A DNA stretch of 64,000 nt. It comes from an uncultured Bacteroidota bacterium. GTDB lineage: Bacteria > Bacteroidota > Bacteroidia > Flavobacteriales > Flavobacteriaceae. The position numbers and the translations under genes were made by a program. Under the pieces are notes generated by a model. The model was not told the origin of the DNA, searched no databases, and was given only the letters and a program-made list of their open reading frames with translations. Positions 10,701-20,724 of this stretch are shown in pieces. The DNA lies in NCBI GenBank assembly GCA_902535165.1, contig CACASE010000001.1, positions 62,001 through 126,000 of the forward strand. Direction: 5' to 3'. Every line of letters begins with the position of its first letter. Positions within the stretch are counted from its first letter, which is position 1.

Positions 10701-12445
10701 GACTTTTCAATATTAGATATTACATCAACAGCTTTATCATAATCAACTTTCATTTCTTTAGATGAGGAGGGTGTATATCTAGCATACTCACAACTATTCA
10801 AAATTCCAATAAGTGAATCAATTACACTATCGGCAATGTTCTTTTTAGAAAGTTTTAATTTAATTTTTTCTTTTGAAAACTCTGTTGTCTGAAAATCAAA
10901 TCTAGATTTTAAGAAGTTGAATAGAGCTTTCTCTAAAGAAATATAAAAAAGATCTGTATTAGTTATATCATTCTTTGCATTTTCTAAAAACTTATAGGCT
11001 AGTTTTTTAGCTTCCTCTGCATTCTTCTCACTTTGCGAAATAGACTTCTTATTAGTTTTCAAATAGATAAAAACACATATAATTAATACTATAGGCAAAA
11101 TAATAATATAGGTAATATAATTGTCTAAAATACGATCGCTTTTACTTATGTTATCAAATTCAGAGTTAAGTTCAATAAAATTAAATTGCAGTGAATTTGA
11201 AGCAATTTTATTATCCTCAACCGCAACATTACTATTATCATTTGTAACAATTGGACCATCATAAACGTCAACAATTTCTTCATCACTAAATATTGTAGAA
11301 TACTTATTTAATCTAGGATTAAAAAATGAGAACTTTACTTTTGGAATAGGATACTTACCTTGAAATTGTGGAACAATAGTATATGTATTTGAAATATTTC
11401 CATTCATGCCTGCTAAGCCTATTTTTACACTTTCTGAATATTCTGGATCATACTTTTCCAAAGATGATGGAACAATTAGATCAGGGATTGAAAATAATTT
11501 TAAATTTCCAGAACCAGAAATTTTAAGTTCAACCTGAAAAGATTCTGTAGCTTTTAACTCATTCTTGTTAGAATTTAACGAAATATTAAAATCTCCAACA
11601 GCACCAAAAAAATCTTCTGGCTTATTTTCTGTAGGTAAAGATTTAACGTTAACTACCTTTTTATTTGATGAAACTTTACTTGATGTTTGAGTGTAAATTA
11701 TATTTCCAAAAAAATCTCTTCTGTTGGTAGGAACATCAATTGAAACATCTAATGTCATTGGATTAATTTCTAGTTTACCTTCTTTTTGTGGATAAAGCAA
11801 TGTTTTTTTCCAAGTAACATAGTTATAACTCTTCCCATTCAAAGAAGAACGCTTAATCTCTAATCTTGGAACATCAATTTTTTGTGACCAAAAGTTTTTA
11901 AACTCTGGCGAATCAATCTCCCCTAAATTTCTGACATTAATTTCTGGGCTAAAAAATAATTTATATACTATGGAAATTGGTTCATTCAAATAAGGATTAC
12001 TTTTAGATAATTCAGCAACAAGTTGAATATCATCATCAAGTAGCGTACTTGTACTGTTTGGAGAAGCAGATGAATCAACAGCTTCAACAACTTGAATATC
12101 AACAGGTGAGGTTTTATATATATCTCCCTCAATTTCAATTGATGCTTGACCTATTGTAAATCTTCCTCTTTTTATTGGTGATAAAAAATATGAGTATGTT
12201 TTTGAAAAAGTTCTAGTCCCATTTATCCAGCTATTGCTAACTGACTGATTTGGGCCTCCGACAATATTGAAACCATCAAAGTTTGGAGGAGAAAAATTAT
12301 CACCATCCTTATTCATTTTAAAATCTATCCTTAAGTTTTCATTTACTCCAAGTTTGTTTTTACTAACCTCAGCTTCAAACTTAACCTGTGTCCATGTTAA
12401 CGTGCAATAAAAAAATGTGAGTATTACTAAAAAATTATTTTTCAT
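10697..12445 (-). CDS. batD: BatD-like oxygen tolerance protein
   Basis: Signal peptide, repeated Ig-like BatD region, C-terminal TM; operon context. Confidence 0.88.
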   Translation of the reverse strand: MKNNFLVILTFFYCTLTWTQVKFEAEVSKNKLGVNENLRIDFKMNKDGDNFSPPNFDGFNIVGGPNQSVSNSWINGTRTFSKTYSYFLSPIKRGRFTIGQASIEIEGDIYKTSPVDIQVVEAVDSSASPNSTSTLLDDDIQLVAELSKSNPYLNEPISIVYKLFFSPEINVRNLGEIDSPEFKNFWSQKIDVPRLEIKRSSLNGKSYNYVTWKKTLLYPQKEGKLEINPMTLDVSIDVPTNRRDFFGNIIYTQTSSKVSSNKKVVNVKSLPTENKPEDFFGAVGDFNISLNSNKNELKATESFQVELKISGSGNLKLFSIPDLIVPSSLEKYDPEYSESVKIGLAGMNGNISNTYTIVPQFQGKYPIPKVKFSFFNPRLNKYSTIFSDEEIVDVYDGPIVTNDNSNVAVEDNKIASNSLQFNFIELNSEFDNISKSDRILDNYITYIIILPIVLIICVFIYLKTNKKSISQSEKNAEEAKKLAYKFLENAKNDITNTDLFYISLEKALFNFLKSRFDFQTTEFSKEKIKLKLSKKNIADSVIDSLIGILNSCEYARYTPSSSKEMKVDYDKAVDVISNIEKS

Positions 12446-12446
12446 T

Positions 12447-13178
12447 CTACCAATCTTTCTTATTAGGTTTAGGGTTGCCTTTAAACTTTTTCTTATTAAC
12501 TTTTTCTTGAACTTTTTTCTCTTCTTTGCTCATAGCTTCTAAAATACTTTTTAGTTGCTGAGGAGAAATTTCTTGTTTTGAAGGTTCTTTTTTTGGTTCT
12601 GATTTGTTATCCTGCTTTTCATCCTTCTTGTCTTTATCATCATCTTTTTCTTGATCTTTATTTTGATCCTTGTTTTTTTCTTTATCCTTATTATCCTTAT
12701 TGTCCTTATTATCTTTATTGTTCTTGTTATTATTTTGATTTTTTAATAACTCTTTTGCTAGTACATAATTGTATCTTGTTTCCTCATCGTCAGGATTATT
12801 CAATAATGCTTTTTTAAAACTATCAACTGCTCCCTGATAGTTTTTATCTTTCATAAATGTATTACCTAAATTATGATATGCTTTGTGCAGGTCTTCCTTA
12901 TCATTTAACTTTTTGATTGATTTGTTATAACTGAATCTTGCCTCATTTGATAAATTATTTTTATATAATGAATTACCTAAATTATAAGGTGCTTTATAAT
13001 TTAAAGAATCAAAGGAAGTTGCTTTTCTATAATTATATTCAGCATCAGAAAAACGCTCTTTTTGAAATTCAAGATTGCCGTCAAAAACAAAATTATTTGA
13101 ACTCTTTTTGTCTTCATCTTGAGAAAAGCTGATAGCAAAAATAAAGAATAATGCAGTGAATAATCTAGTTGTTTTCAT
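12447..13178 (-). CDS. batC: BatC-like TPR protein with KD-rich tail
   Basis: TPR repeats (YKAPYNLGNSLYKNN; AYHNLGNTFMKDKNY) followed by NKDNKDNKD low-complexity segment; operon context. Confidence 0.85.
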   Translation of the reverse strand: MKTTRLFTALFFIFAISFSQDEDKKSSNNFVFDGNLEFQKERFSDAEYNYRKATSFDSLNYKAPYNLGNSLYKNNLSNEARFSYNKSIKKLNDKEDLHKAYHNLGNTFMKDKNYQGAVDSFKKALLNNPDDEETRYNYVLAKELLKNQNNNKNNKDNKDNKDNKDKEKNKDQNKDQEKDDDKDKKDEKQDNKSEPKKEPSKQEISPQQLKSILEAMSKEEKKVQEKVNKKKFKGNPKPNKKDW

Positions 13179-14202
13179 TGAACAAATTTAATTTTTCGAT
13201 CCATTTAGTTTTTTTATCAAAAATGATTGAGTTAACTAAAAATAATAGTAATCCAGCACCCAAAAACCATTGAAATTGATCTTTAAAAGAGACAAATTGT
13301 TTAGATTCAAACTCCTTTTTATCCATCTCTTTTAATTCATTTATTATTTCATCAACTACTAAACTAGTGTTATCACCCTTTATATATTTTCCACTAGATT
13401 GAGTAGCAATTTTTTTTAATAATTCATCATTTAATTTTGTAATTACTACCTCTCCTTTATCATCTTTTTTATATGACTTTACAATATTATTTTCTTTAAT
13501 TGGGATTGGTGCGCCTTTTTTGGATCCGAGACCAACAGATAATATTATTATTCCACTATCACTCAGAGTTGAAATAAACTGATTCTCATCATACTCGTGA
13601 TCTTCACCATCAGATAAAATACATAATACCCTATTGGTTTGATTTTCATCATCAAAATATCCTTTCGATAATTCAATGGCCTCAACAATTGATGTACCTT
13701 GAGAAGATAACATATCAGTGTTCAAACTTTCTAAAAACATTTTAGCTGATGAAAAATCATTGGTTATTGGTAAAACAGGAATAGCAGTAGATGCATATGC
13801 AATGATACCCACTCTATCAGATCCAAGCTTATTGAAAATCTCTGAAACTAATCTTTTAGCTTTAAAAATTCTATTAGGTGCAATATCCTCTGCTAACATA
13901 CTTTTAGAAACATCTATGGCAAAAACTATATCTACACCCTCTCTTTTTACTGTTTTTAATTCAGTTCCAATCTTTGGGTTAACTAAACCAAATACCAAAA
14001 TGGAAATAATCAGTAAGGTTAAAGATGTTTTTATGTATGATTTAGTTGATGATAGTTCAGGGCTTAAAAAATTGAAAGTAGCATCATCGAAATATTTTTT
14101 AATTGTTCTTTTCTGCCAATATTTATTATATATAAATACTAACAAAATTACCGGCAATAAAATTAATATATATAAGTATGTTGTTTCCTCTAACTGATAC
14201 AT
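13165..14202 (-). CDS. batB: BatB VWA domain protein
   Basis: VWA MIDAS DVSKSM, TM segments at both ends. Confidence 0.9.
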   Translation of the reverse strand: MYQLEETTYLYILILLPVILLVFIYNKYWQKRTIKKYFDDATFNFLSPELSSTKSYIKTSLTLLIISILVFGLVNPKIGTELKTVKREGVDIVFAIDVSKSMLAEDIAPNRIFKAKRLVSEIFNKLGSDRVGIIAYASTAIPVLPITNDFSSAKMFLESLNTDMLSSQGTSIVEAIELSKGYFDDENQTNRVLCILSDGEDHEYDENQFISTLSDSGIIILSVGLGSKKGAPIPIKENNIVKSYKKDDKGEVVITKLNDELLKKIATQSSGKYIKGDNTSLVVDEIINELKEMDKKEFESKQFVSFKDQFQWFLGAGLLLFLVNSIIFDKKTKWIEKLNLFNENN

Positions 14203-15197
14203 TAAACTATACTTTTAAAAATTATTTTTTTAAAAACAAAATCAACAAATATTAAGCCCAAAGCAATAAAAATGAAAAATCTATATTTCTCTTCTGCATC
14301 AGAATATCTAATTTCCTCAACTTCTGTTTTTTCTAACTTATTGATTTCATCATAAATATCTTGTAGACTTTTATTATTAGTAGCTCGAAAATAAAGACCT
14401 CCAGTTTTAGAGGCTATTTCTTCCAATAGTTGCTCATCAATTTCAACTTTTGTCATTCCAAATCTAAATGACCCATCAGGATTTAAGGCAATAGGTGCTA
14501 AAGCATTTCCATTAGACCCCAGACCAATAGTATATGTTTTAATTCCATAGTTTGATGCTAGATCAGCTGCCGTTGAAGGATCTATAAAACCAGAATTGTT
14601 TACCCCATCTGTAAGTAAAATAATTACCTTACTTTTTGCTTTACTTTCTTTTAATCTATTGACTGAGGTTGCCAAGCCCATACCGATTGCTGTTCCATCT
14701 TGAATTATGCCATCAAATACAATATCATTTAATGATTTAATAATAATAGTCTTATCAGATGTGACTGGGGTTTTTGTATAACTCTCACCGGCATAAATTA
14801 CTAAACCTATTCTATCATTTTGCCTGTCATTAATGAATTCAGTCGCTACACTTTTGAGCGCCTCTAATCTATTTGGTTTTAGATCTTGAGCTAACATGCT
14901 AGATGATATATCAACTGCAATAACAATATCAATTCCACTACTTGTTTTTGTTCTAACTGAGTTACTTATTTCCTGTGGCCGAGCTAATCCTACTATGATC
15001 AAACCTATTGTAATTAATTTAAGTATATCAAACAGTGGATAAATAGTTGCCTTAATTCCAGAACCAAAATCTGATATTGATGACATTTTAAATGTATTAA
15101 CTCTAAAATGCCTTGACTTATAAAAAAAATAAGCCATTAAAGGAACTATGATTAATAGCCATAAAAATTCAGGATTATTAAATTCTATATTACTCAC
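14202..15197 (-). CDS. batA: BatA VWA domain protein
   Basis: VWA MIDAS DISSSM, LTDGVNNSG, TM segments. Confidence 0.92.
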   Translation of the reverse strand: MSNIEFNNPEFLWLLIIVPLMAYFFYKSRHFRVNTFKMSSISDFGSGIKATIYPLFDILKLITIGLIIVGLARPQEISNSVRTKTSSGIDIVIAVDISSSMLAQDLKPNRLEALKSVATEFINDRQNDRIGLVIYAGESYTKTPVTSDKTIIIKSLNDIVFDGIIQDGTAIGMGLATSVNRLKESKAKSKVIILLTDGVNNSGFIDPSTAADLASNYGIKTYTIGLGSNGNALAPIALNPDGSFRFGMTKVEIDEQLLEEIASKTGGLYFRATNNKSLQDIYDEINKLEKTEVEEIRYSDAEEKYRFFIFIALGLIFVDFVFKKIIFKSIV

Positions 15198-16744
15198 TAC
15201 TTGATAAATTTTAATGAATTAATAACTCTGTCTACAATTTTTTGAAGGTTTGCATTGCCTCTTTCAAAAATAATTTCAAGTTTGATTGATAACTTATTTT
15301 CTACAAATAATATTGTAGAATAATCCTTTTTTCTATTAAGATTTTGATCATCAAAAGATCCAAATATTTTAACCCCCTTGTCTCCATCCAATGTTTGAAA
15401 ATCTTCATTTTTAGTTATAACATTTATAAAATTTCTTTCTTTAAAATCATTAATTAATTCATTTGATAAGTCTGAATTTTCATCAATTGGTTTAGTAATT
15501 AAATTAATTTCTAAATTTTTATTTGACGATATAAATGTAAGCTTATTGATTGTTGAGTCAGGAGATCTGTATAATGCATCAGGTGAATCTATAGACAAAT
15601 TTAAATCTGTATATGTGCTACTAATCCAGTTTTGTTTAAGCATTTTTTTATCTTCATTAAATACAAGAATTGAGGATAAATTAGGTGGACCAAATAAAAT
15701 AAAGACTGATGAAACAAACGATATAAATATTGATGAGATAGAAAAAATTAGATATTTAGTCTTTCTTCTTTTTTGCATTTCATTTATTTTTTTCTCAATT
15801 ATTTTTCTTTGCTCATTTTCTTTTTCAATATTATTAGGAATAGATTTTTTTGTGTTAACAATAAATGATTTTAGAATTTTATTATCATCTAATGCAGTTT
15901 CATTTTTTGGCGAATATTTAGCAAACTTTACCAAATCAGCATTACTTAATACATCTTTAAAACTTGCAATAGTTTCATCTGAAATATTTATTTTATTGTT
16001 CTTTTTTAAAAGATTAATTTTGTCAATTAACTGAGTAGTTGTACTTTCTGCTGCCGAAATTTCTATATCCTTTTCTAGGTAGTCTTTGGCAATTCCAGTG
16101 AGTTTTGAATAAAATAATTTGTAATCATCTTGTGATGATAAAATTTCTTTTTCTAAACTGACAAGATTTTCGATTGCATTCTCAAATGGAGTTTTAAAAA
16201 TGCTTTTATCAAATTCATAATTAATAAATTTTTTATAAAGTAAAAAAACTATAAGTCCGCCAAGAATTAAAACAAGAATTGACATTAAATATTTAATAAA
16301 TGGAATTCGTTGTTCTTTGTTTAAAATAATTTCTTTTATATCAAAAAACTTTTTTGAAACAGTATCTACTTTGATAGTCCTTACATCAATAAGAATCAAG
16401 TCAGTCAGGTAATCTTTTTCATTGAATAAAATCGTTTGCTTTGGTATTGTAAATTCTCCCTCCTCAAAATTTGTTAATTTAAACTTTTTAATCAGAGACT
16501 TTTTTCCTTTAAAAAAAGTAGTATCAAGTTTAAACTCCTCTGAAATTTCAAAAGGGCTAAAATTATATTTTTCAGGAAATATTATACCTTCAATATTTTC
16601 AGACTCAACCTTAATAGAAAAGGTAAATTGCTGCCCAACCTTGATAGATGTGGAATCAACATCAGAAAAAATACTTAATTCATCCTGTGAGAAATTACTC
16701 TGGAAAAAAAATAATAAAATAAATATTTGAATTAATCTAGCCAC
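15197..16744 (-). CDS. Bat-operon membrane protein, BatD-like N-terminus, unknown C-terminal domain
   Basis: Signal peptide, DSTSIKVGQQFTFSIKVES Ig-like start, two internal TMs; between DUF58 and batA. Confidence 0.7.
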   Translation of the reverse strand: MARLIQIFILLFFFQSNFSQDELSIFSDVDSTSIKVGQQFTFSIKVESENIEGIIFPEKYNFSPFEISEEFKLDTTFFKGKKSLIKKFKLTNFEEGEFTIPKQTILFNEKDYLTDLILIDVRTIKVDTVSKKFFDIKEIILNKEQRIPFIKYLMSILVLILGGLIVFLLYKKFINYEFDKSIFKTPFENAIENLVSLEKEILSSQDDYKLFYSKLTGIAKDYLEKDIEISAAESTTTQLIDKINLLKKNNKINISDETIASFKDVLSNADLVKFAKYSPKNETALDDNKILKSFIVNTKKSIPNNIEKENEQRKIIEKKINEMQKRRKTKYLIFSISSIFISFVSSVFILFGPPNLSSILVFNEDKKMLKQNWISSTYTDLNLSIDSPDALYRSPDSTINKLTFISSNKNLEINLITKPIDENSDLSNELINDFKERNFINVITKNEDFQTLDGDKGVKIFGSFDDQNLNRKKDYSTILFVENKLSIKLEIIFERGNANLQKIVDRVINSLKFIK

Positions 16745-17603
16745 GATTTTTAAAATACCCTAATAAAAGTTTTACATAGCTTTGATCTGTCCTACAACTT
16801 ATAGTACCTGATCCGTTTCTCTTAAATAAATTTTCAAAATCTGTTTTTCTTTTAATAGATTTTGCTTTGTACTCAGTCCTAATTTTTCTTGAGCTAGTAT
16901 CGATATATTTCAATTCTAAAGTCTCTTGATCTATCATTGGAACAAAACCAATATTTGGAACCTCTTCTTCAAAACGATCATATATCCTAATTCCTGTTAT
17001 ATCATGTTTTTTACTTGATACTGATAGTGATTTCGAGTAATCATTTGAATTAAAATCAGATATAATAAATGCGATTGATTTTTTTGTTACAATGTTTGAG
17101 AAAAACTTTAAAGCAACGGAAATATCTGTTTTGGAGCTTTTTGGCTTAAACTCAATTAATTCTCTTATTATTCTTAAAATATGTGTTTTTCCTTTACTTG
17201 GAGGTATAAATAATTCTACCTCATCCGAAAACAAAATTAATCCTACTTTATCATTATTTTGAATTGCTGAAAATGCAAGAGTTGCTGAAATCTCAGTAAC
17301 GATATCTTTCTTTATTTGAGAATCTGTTCCAAACGATTTTGATCCACTTATATCAACAATCAACATTAAGGTTAGTTCTCTTTCCTCCTCAAAAACCTTA
17401 ACAAAAGGTTGGTTATACCTTGCTGTTACATTCCAATCTATTGACCTTACGTCATCACCAAATTCATAACCTCTGACCTCACTAAAAGTCATACCTCTTC
17501 CTTTAAAAGCACTTTGATACTCACCCCCAAATAAATTATTTGAAAGTCTCTTAGTCTTTATTTCAACTTTTCTAACTTTCTTTAAAAGATCTTTTGCTTC
17601 CAC
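16737..17603 (-). CDS. DUF58 domain protein
   Basis: GRGMTFSEVRGYEFGDDVRSIDWNVTAR signature, VWA-like DISGSKS. Confidence 0.93.
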   Translation of the reverse strand: MEAKDLLKKVRKVEIKTKRLSNNLFGGEYQSAFKGRGMTFSEVRGYEFGDDVRSIDWNVTARYNQPFVKVFEEERELTLMLIVDISGSKSFGTDSQIKKDIVTEISATLAFSAIQNNDKVGLILFSDEVELFIPPSKGKTHILRIIRELIEFKPKSSKTDISVALKFFSNIVTKKSIAFIISDFNSNDYSKSLSVSSKKHDITGIRIYDRFEEEVPNIGFVPMIDQETLELKYIDTSSRKIRTEYKAKSIKRKTDFENLFKRNGSGTISCRTDQSYVKLLLGYFKNRG

Positions 17604-17615
17604 AAACTTTCTTAT

Positions 17616-18614
17616 TTATGGTACTTCTACTGCATTAACAATTTTAGTTATTACATCTACAGATGTAACATTTTCTGCCTCTGCTTCATACGTTAAACCT
17701 ATTCTATGTCTTAAAACATCGTGAATGACTGCCCTAATATCTTCAGGAATTACATATCCCCTTCTTTGTATAAAAGCATTACATTTCGCTGCTAATGCTA
17801 GATTAATACTTCCCCTTGGTGAAGATCCAAATCCAATTAATGGTTTAAGTTCAGATAAATTATTTTTTTCAGGGAACCTTGTAGCAAAAATCAATTTTAA
17901 AATATATTTCTCAATCTTTTCATCCATATATACATCTTTTACAGATTCTTGCGCTTTTATAATTTCTTTGATTGAAACAACTGGCTTAACTTTTCCAAAT
18001 GATTCATTAATATTTGATCTGATGATTTGTTGCTCGTCATCAAATTCAGGATAAGTAATCACACATTTTAACATAAATCTATCCATTTGAGCTTCTGGTA
18101 ATGGGTAGGTTCCCTCCTGCTCAATAGGATTTTGTGTGGCCATTACAAGAAAAGGTAATTGTAATTTAAATGTGTTATCTCCAATTGTCACCTGCTTTTC
18201 TTGCATCGATTCTAGCAGAGCTGATTGAACTTTTGCAGGAGCTCTGTTTATTTCATCTGCGAGAACAAAATTTGCGAAAATTGGTCCTTTTTTAATAGAG
18301 AAATCATTTTCTTTCATGTTGTAAATCATTGTTCCAATAACATCTGCTGGGAGTAAGTCTGGTGTAAACTGAATTCTGCTAAATGAACCCTTTACAGCTT
18401 GACTCAGTGTATTAATTGCTAAGGTTTTTGCCAATCCTGGTACTCCCTCTAGGAGAATATGACCCTTTCCTAACAAACCAATTAACAATCTTTCAATCAT
18501 GTATTGTTGACCTACTATGACCTTGTTAACTTCAGGTAATAATAAATCTATAAATGAACTTTCTTTCTTGATTTTTTCATTTATAGCGCTAATGTCAATT
18601 TTACTTTTATCCAT
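17616..18614 (-). CDS. MoxR family AAA+ ATPase
   Basis: LLEGVPGLAKT Walker A, FVLADEINRAPAKVQSALLESMQE, MATQNPIEQEGTYPLPEAQMDRF. Confidence 0.96.
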   Translation of the reverse strand: MDKSKIDISAINEKIKKESSFIDLLLPEVNKVIVGQQYMIERLLIGLLGKGHILLEGVPGLAKTLAINTLSQAVKGSFSRIQFTPDLLPADVIGTMIYNMKENDFSIKKGPIFANFVLADEINRAPAKVQSALLESMQEKQVTIGDNTFKLQLPFLVMATQNPIEQEGTYPLPEAQMDRFMLKCVITYPEFDDEQQIIRSNINESFGKVKPVVSIKEIIKAQESVKDVYMDEKIEKYILKLIFATRFPEKNNLSELKPLIGFGSSPRGSINLALAAKCNAFIQRRGYVIPEDIRAVIHDVLRHRIGLTYEAEAENVTSVDVITKIVNAVEVP

Positions 18615-18696
18615 AATTATTTTTTTAGGGGAAACAATAGTATTAAAAATTCTTCTTATATAATGTTAAATATTGGTTAAATAAGTTATTATAAAC

Positions 18697-19275
18697 TTAT
18701 CTATACAGACCATTTTTTGAAATATATTCAAAAATTTGATCAGGAACTAGATGTGAAATATCATTATTGTTTTTTATTAAATCTCTTATTTCACTAGATG
18801 AAATTCGCATAAAAGGGGCATCCGAAAAAACAACTGATTCGTGATTTTTTAACTTATAGTTCTTAGTTTTTTGATTTTCTCTCGGATAAACGTATATCTT
18901 ACTTTCAAGAATTTTGTTATAATTTTTCCAATTTTCAAGGCCAACAAGATTATCTTCACCCATAATAATACTAAAATTTAAATTTTTAAAATTTCTTTTA
19001 AACTCATATAATGTATCAGCAGTATAGTTAGGTTTTGGCAAACCAAACTCAATATCAGAATATTTAAAATCTAACTCATTATCACAATATTTTTGAGTCA
19101 TTTCCAAACGAATGGATTGATCAGTTAAATTCTCATTTACCTTTTCTGGATTTAATGGGGTTATGACAAACCAAACTTCATCAAAATATTTATTCAAGAA
19201 ATATTTAGCAATTTTTTCATGTCCAATATGAATTGGATCAAATGTTCCAAAGAATAAACCTATTTTTTGCATCAA
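18697..19275 (-). CDS. nadD: nicotinate-nucleotide adenylyltransferase
   Basis: GLFFGTFDPIHIGHEKI, ISSSEIRDLI. Confidence 0.93.
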   Translation of the reverse strand: MMQKIGLFFGTFDPIHIGHEKIAKYFLNKYFDEVWFVITPLNPEKVNENLTDQSIRLEMTQKYCDNELDFKYSDIEFGLPKPNYTADTLYEFKRNFKNLNFSIIMGEDNLVGLENWKNYNKILESKIYVYPRENQKTKNYKLKNHESVVFSDAPFMRISSSEIRDLIKNNNDISHLVPDQIFEYISKNGLYR

Positions 19276-19835
19276 TTATTTAAAAAAGTCTTAACTAAGT
19301 CTAAAATTTCTTTCTTAGCTAAATCTAGGTCATCATTGATAATAGAAAAATCAAATTTATCTTCCATACTAATTTCATATTTTGCTTTAGCAATTCTCTT
19401 CTCTATAATATCAAATTTCATTCCTCTTTCTATTAATCTTTTTTCTAATTCACTAATACTTGGTGGGTTAATGAAGATCGATATAGAGTTTTTTGAAAAA
19501 TATTTCTTTAAACTTGTGGCACCTACAACATCAACATCAAAAATCAAATTATGATTTTTAATCATTTTTTTTACTTCTGATTTTAATGTTCCATAAAAAA
19601 TATTAGTGTAAACTTCCTCAAACTCTATAAACTCCCCATTGCTAATCTTGTTCTTAAAAGTTTTAACATCTAAAAAATTATAATCAATATAATTCGTCTC
19701 ATTTTTTCTAATTTCTCTGGTAGTTGCAGAAACTGAAAATTTTAAATTCAAATCTCTATTTGATAAAAGAAATTTAGCTAAAGTTGTTTTACCGCTTCCA
19801 GATGGTGCACATAATATTATAACTTTTCCACTCAT
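19272..19835 (-). CDS. gmk: guanylate kinase
   Basis: APSGSGKTTLA P-loop, FSVSATTR, NYIDYNFL, GEFIEFEEVYTNIFYGT. Confidence 0.95.
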   Translation of the reverse strand: MSGKVIILCAPSGSGKTTLAKFLLSNRDLNLKFSVSATTREIRKNETNYIDYNFLDVKTFKNKISNGEFIEFEEVYTNIFYGTLKSEVKKMIKNHNLIFDVDVVGATSLKKYFSKNSISIFINPPSISELEKRLIERGMKFDIIEKRIAKAKYEISMEDKFDFSIINDDLDLAKKEILDLVKTFLNN

Positions 19836-20698
19836 TACAATACATTCAGAGATTGTTCTCTAATTTTTTCAAGTGAGGATTTCATTTCAACAACACTATT
19901 TTGAATTGCAGAATTATTACACTTTGATCCTATAGTGTTTATTTCTCTACCAATTTCTTGACAAATAAACCCCAACTTTTTTCCTTTTTCAATCTTATTA
20001 TTATTTAATATTTCTAAAAAAAATTTAAAATGGCTATTTAATCTAACGATCTCCTCATTTATATCCATTTTTTCTAGATAATAAAACAATTCCTGCTCAA
20101 ATCTTCCATAGTCATTTTCAATATTTATATTTTTTGATTTATTTTCTAGATCCTCTTTTATTCTTTCTTTGTGAGAATTACTATTTTTTTCAATTACAGA
20201 TGAAAACTCCTTTAATAAATGAATATTTTTTTCAAAATCTTTCTTAATATTTTCACCTTCTTTTTTTCTAAAATCAACAACATCATCAATAACATTTTTA
20301 ATTTTTTCAATAATCACATTGATTTCAGATTTACTGATTTTAATTTGACCTTTTTCAATAGAATTTGGAAGAGATAACACTGATTTTAACAATATTGACC
20401 TTTCAAAGTCAGTTATTTTGCTCAGATCATCAATATATTTTTTAATTACTTTTTTATTAAAAGTGACTAAATCATTATTAAGTCCTGAAATTTTTATGGT
20501 CAAATCTACTTTACCCCTGACAAGTTTATTCTTGGCAATATTATCGATCTCAAGTTCATAAGTGGATAATGCAGAAGGAATTGAAATTTTAGAATCAAAA
20601 TATCTACTGTTTAAAGATTTAACTTCAATACCAATTTCTAAATCTTGTACTTTAAATGAATTTGAACAATATCCAGTCATTGAATGAAGCATGTACAA
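19835..20698 (-). CDS. YicC family endoribonuclease-like protein
   Basis: LHSMTGYCSN start, VKSLNSRYFD, GFICQEIGREINTIGSKCNN. Confidence 0.93.
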   Translation of the reverse strand: MYMLHSMTGYCSNSFKVQDLEIGIEVKSLNSRYFDSKISIPSALSTYELEIDNIAKNKLVRGKVDLTIKISGLNNDLVTFNKKVIKKYIDDLSKITDFERSILLKSVLSLPNSIEKGQIKISKSEINVIIEKIKNVIDDVVDFRKKEGENIKKDFEKNIHLLKEFSSVIEKNSNSHKERIKEDLENKSKNINIENDYGRFEQELFYYLEKMDINEEIVRLNSHFKFFLEILNNNKIEKGKKLGFICQEIGREINTIGSKCNNSAIQNSVVEMKSSLEKIREQSLNVL

Positions 20699-20724
20699 AT
20701 TTAAGAAAGAAAAATTTATGGAAT

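Noticed and set aside
12578-12817. Plus-strand Cys/Tyr-rich 79-aa ORF (YPYCPYYLYCSCYYF)
   Set aside because: Antisense of the NKD repeat tract in batC; repeat shadow, not a cysteine-rich peptide gene
15546-16034. 162-aa plus-strand ORF, and similar antisense ORFs at 13718-14197, 17725-18054, 24185-24559, 48154-48507
   Set aside because: All lie inside confident genes on the opposite strand with no recognisable domains
18681-18700. ATAAGTT-ATTATA-AACTTAT inverted repeat at the end of nadD
   Set aside because: Short, all but GC-free stem overlapping a stop codon, no U-tract; expected by chance in this composition
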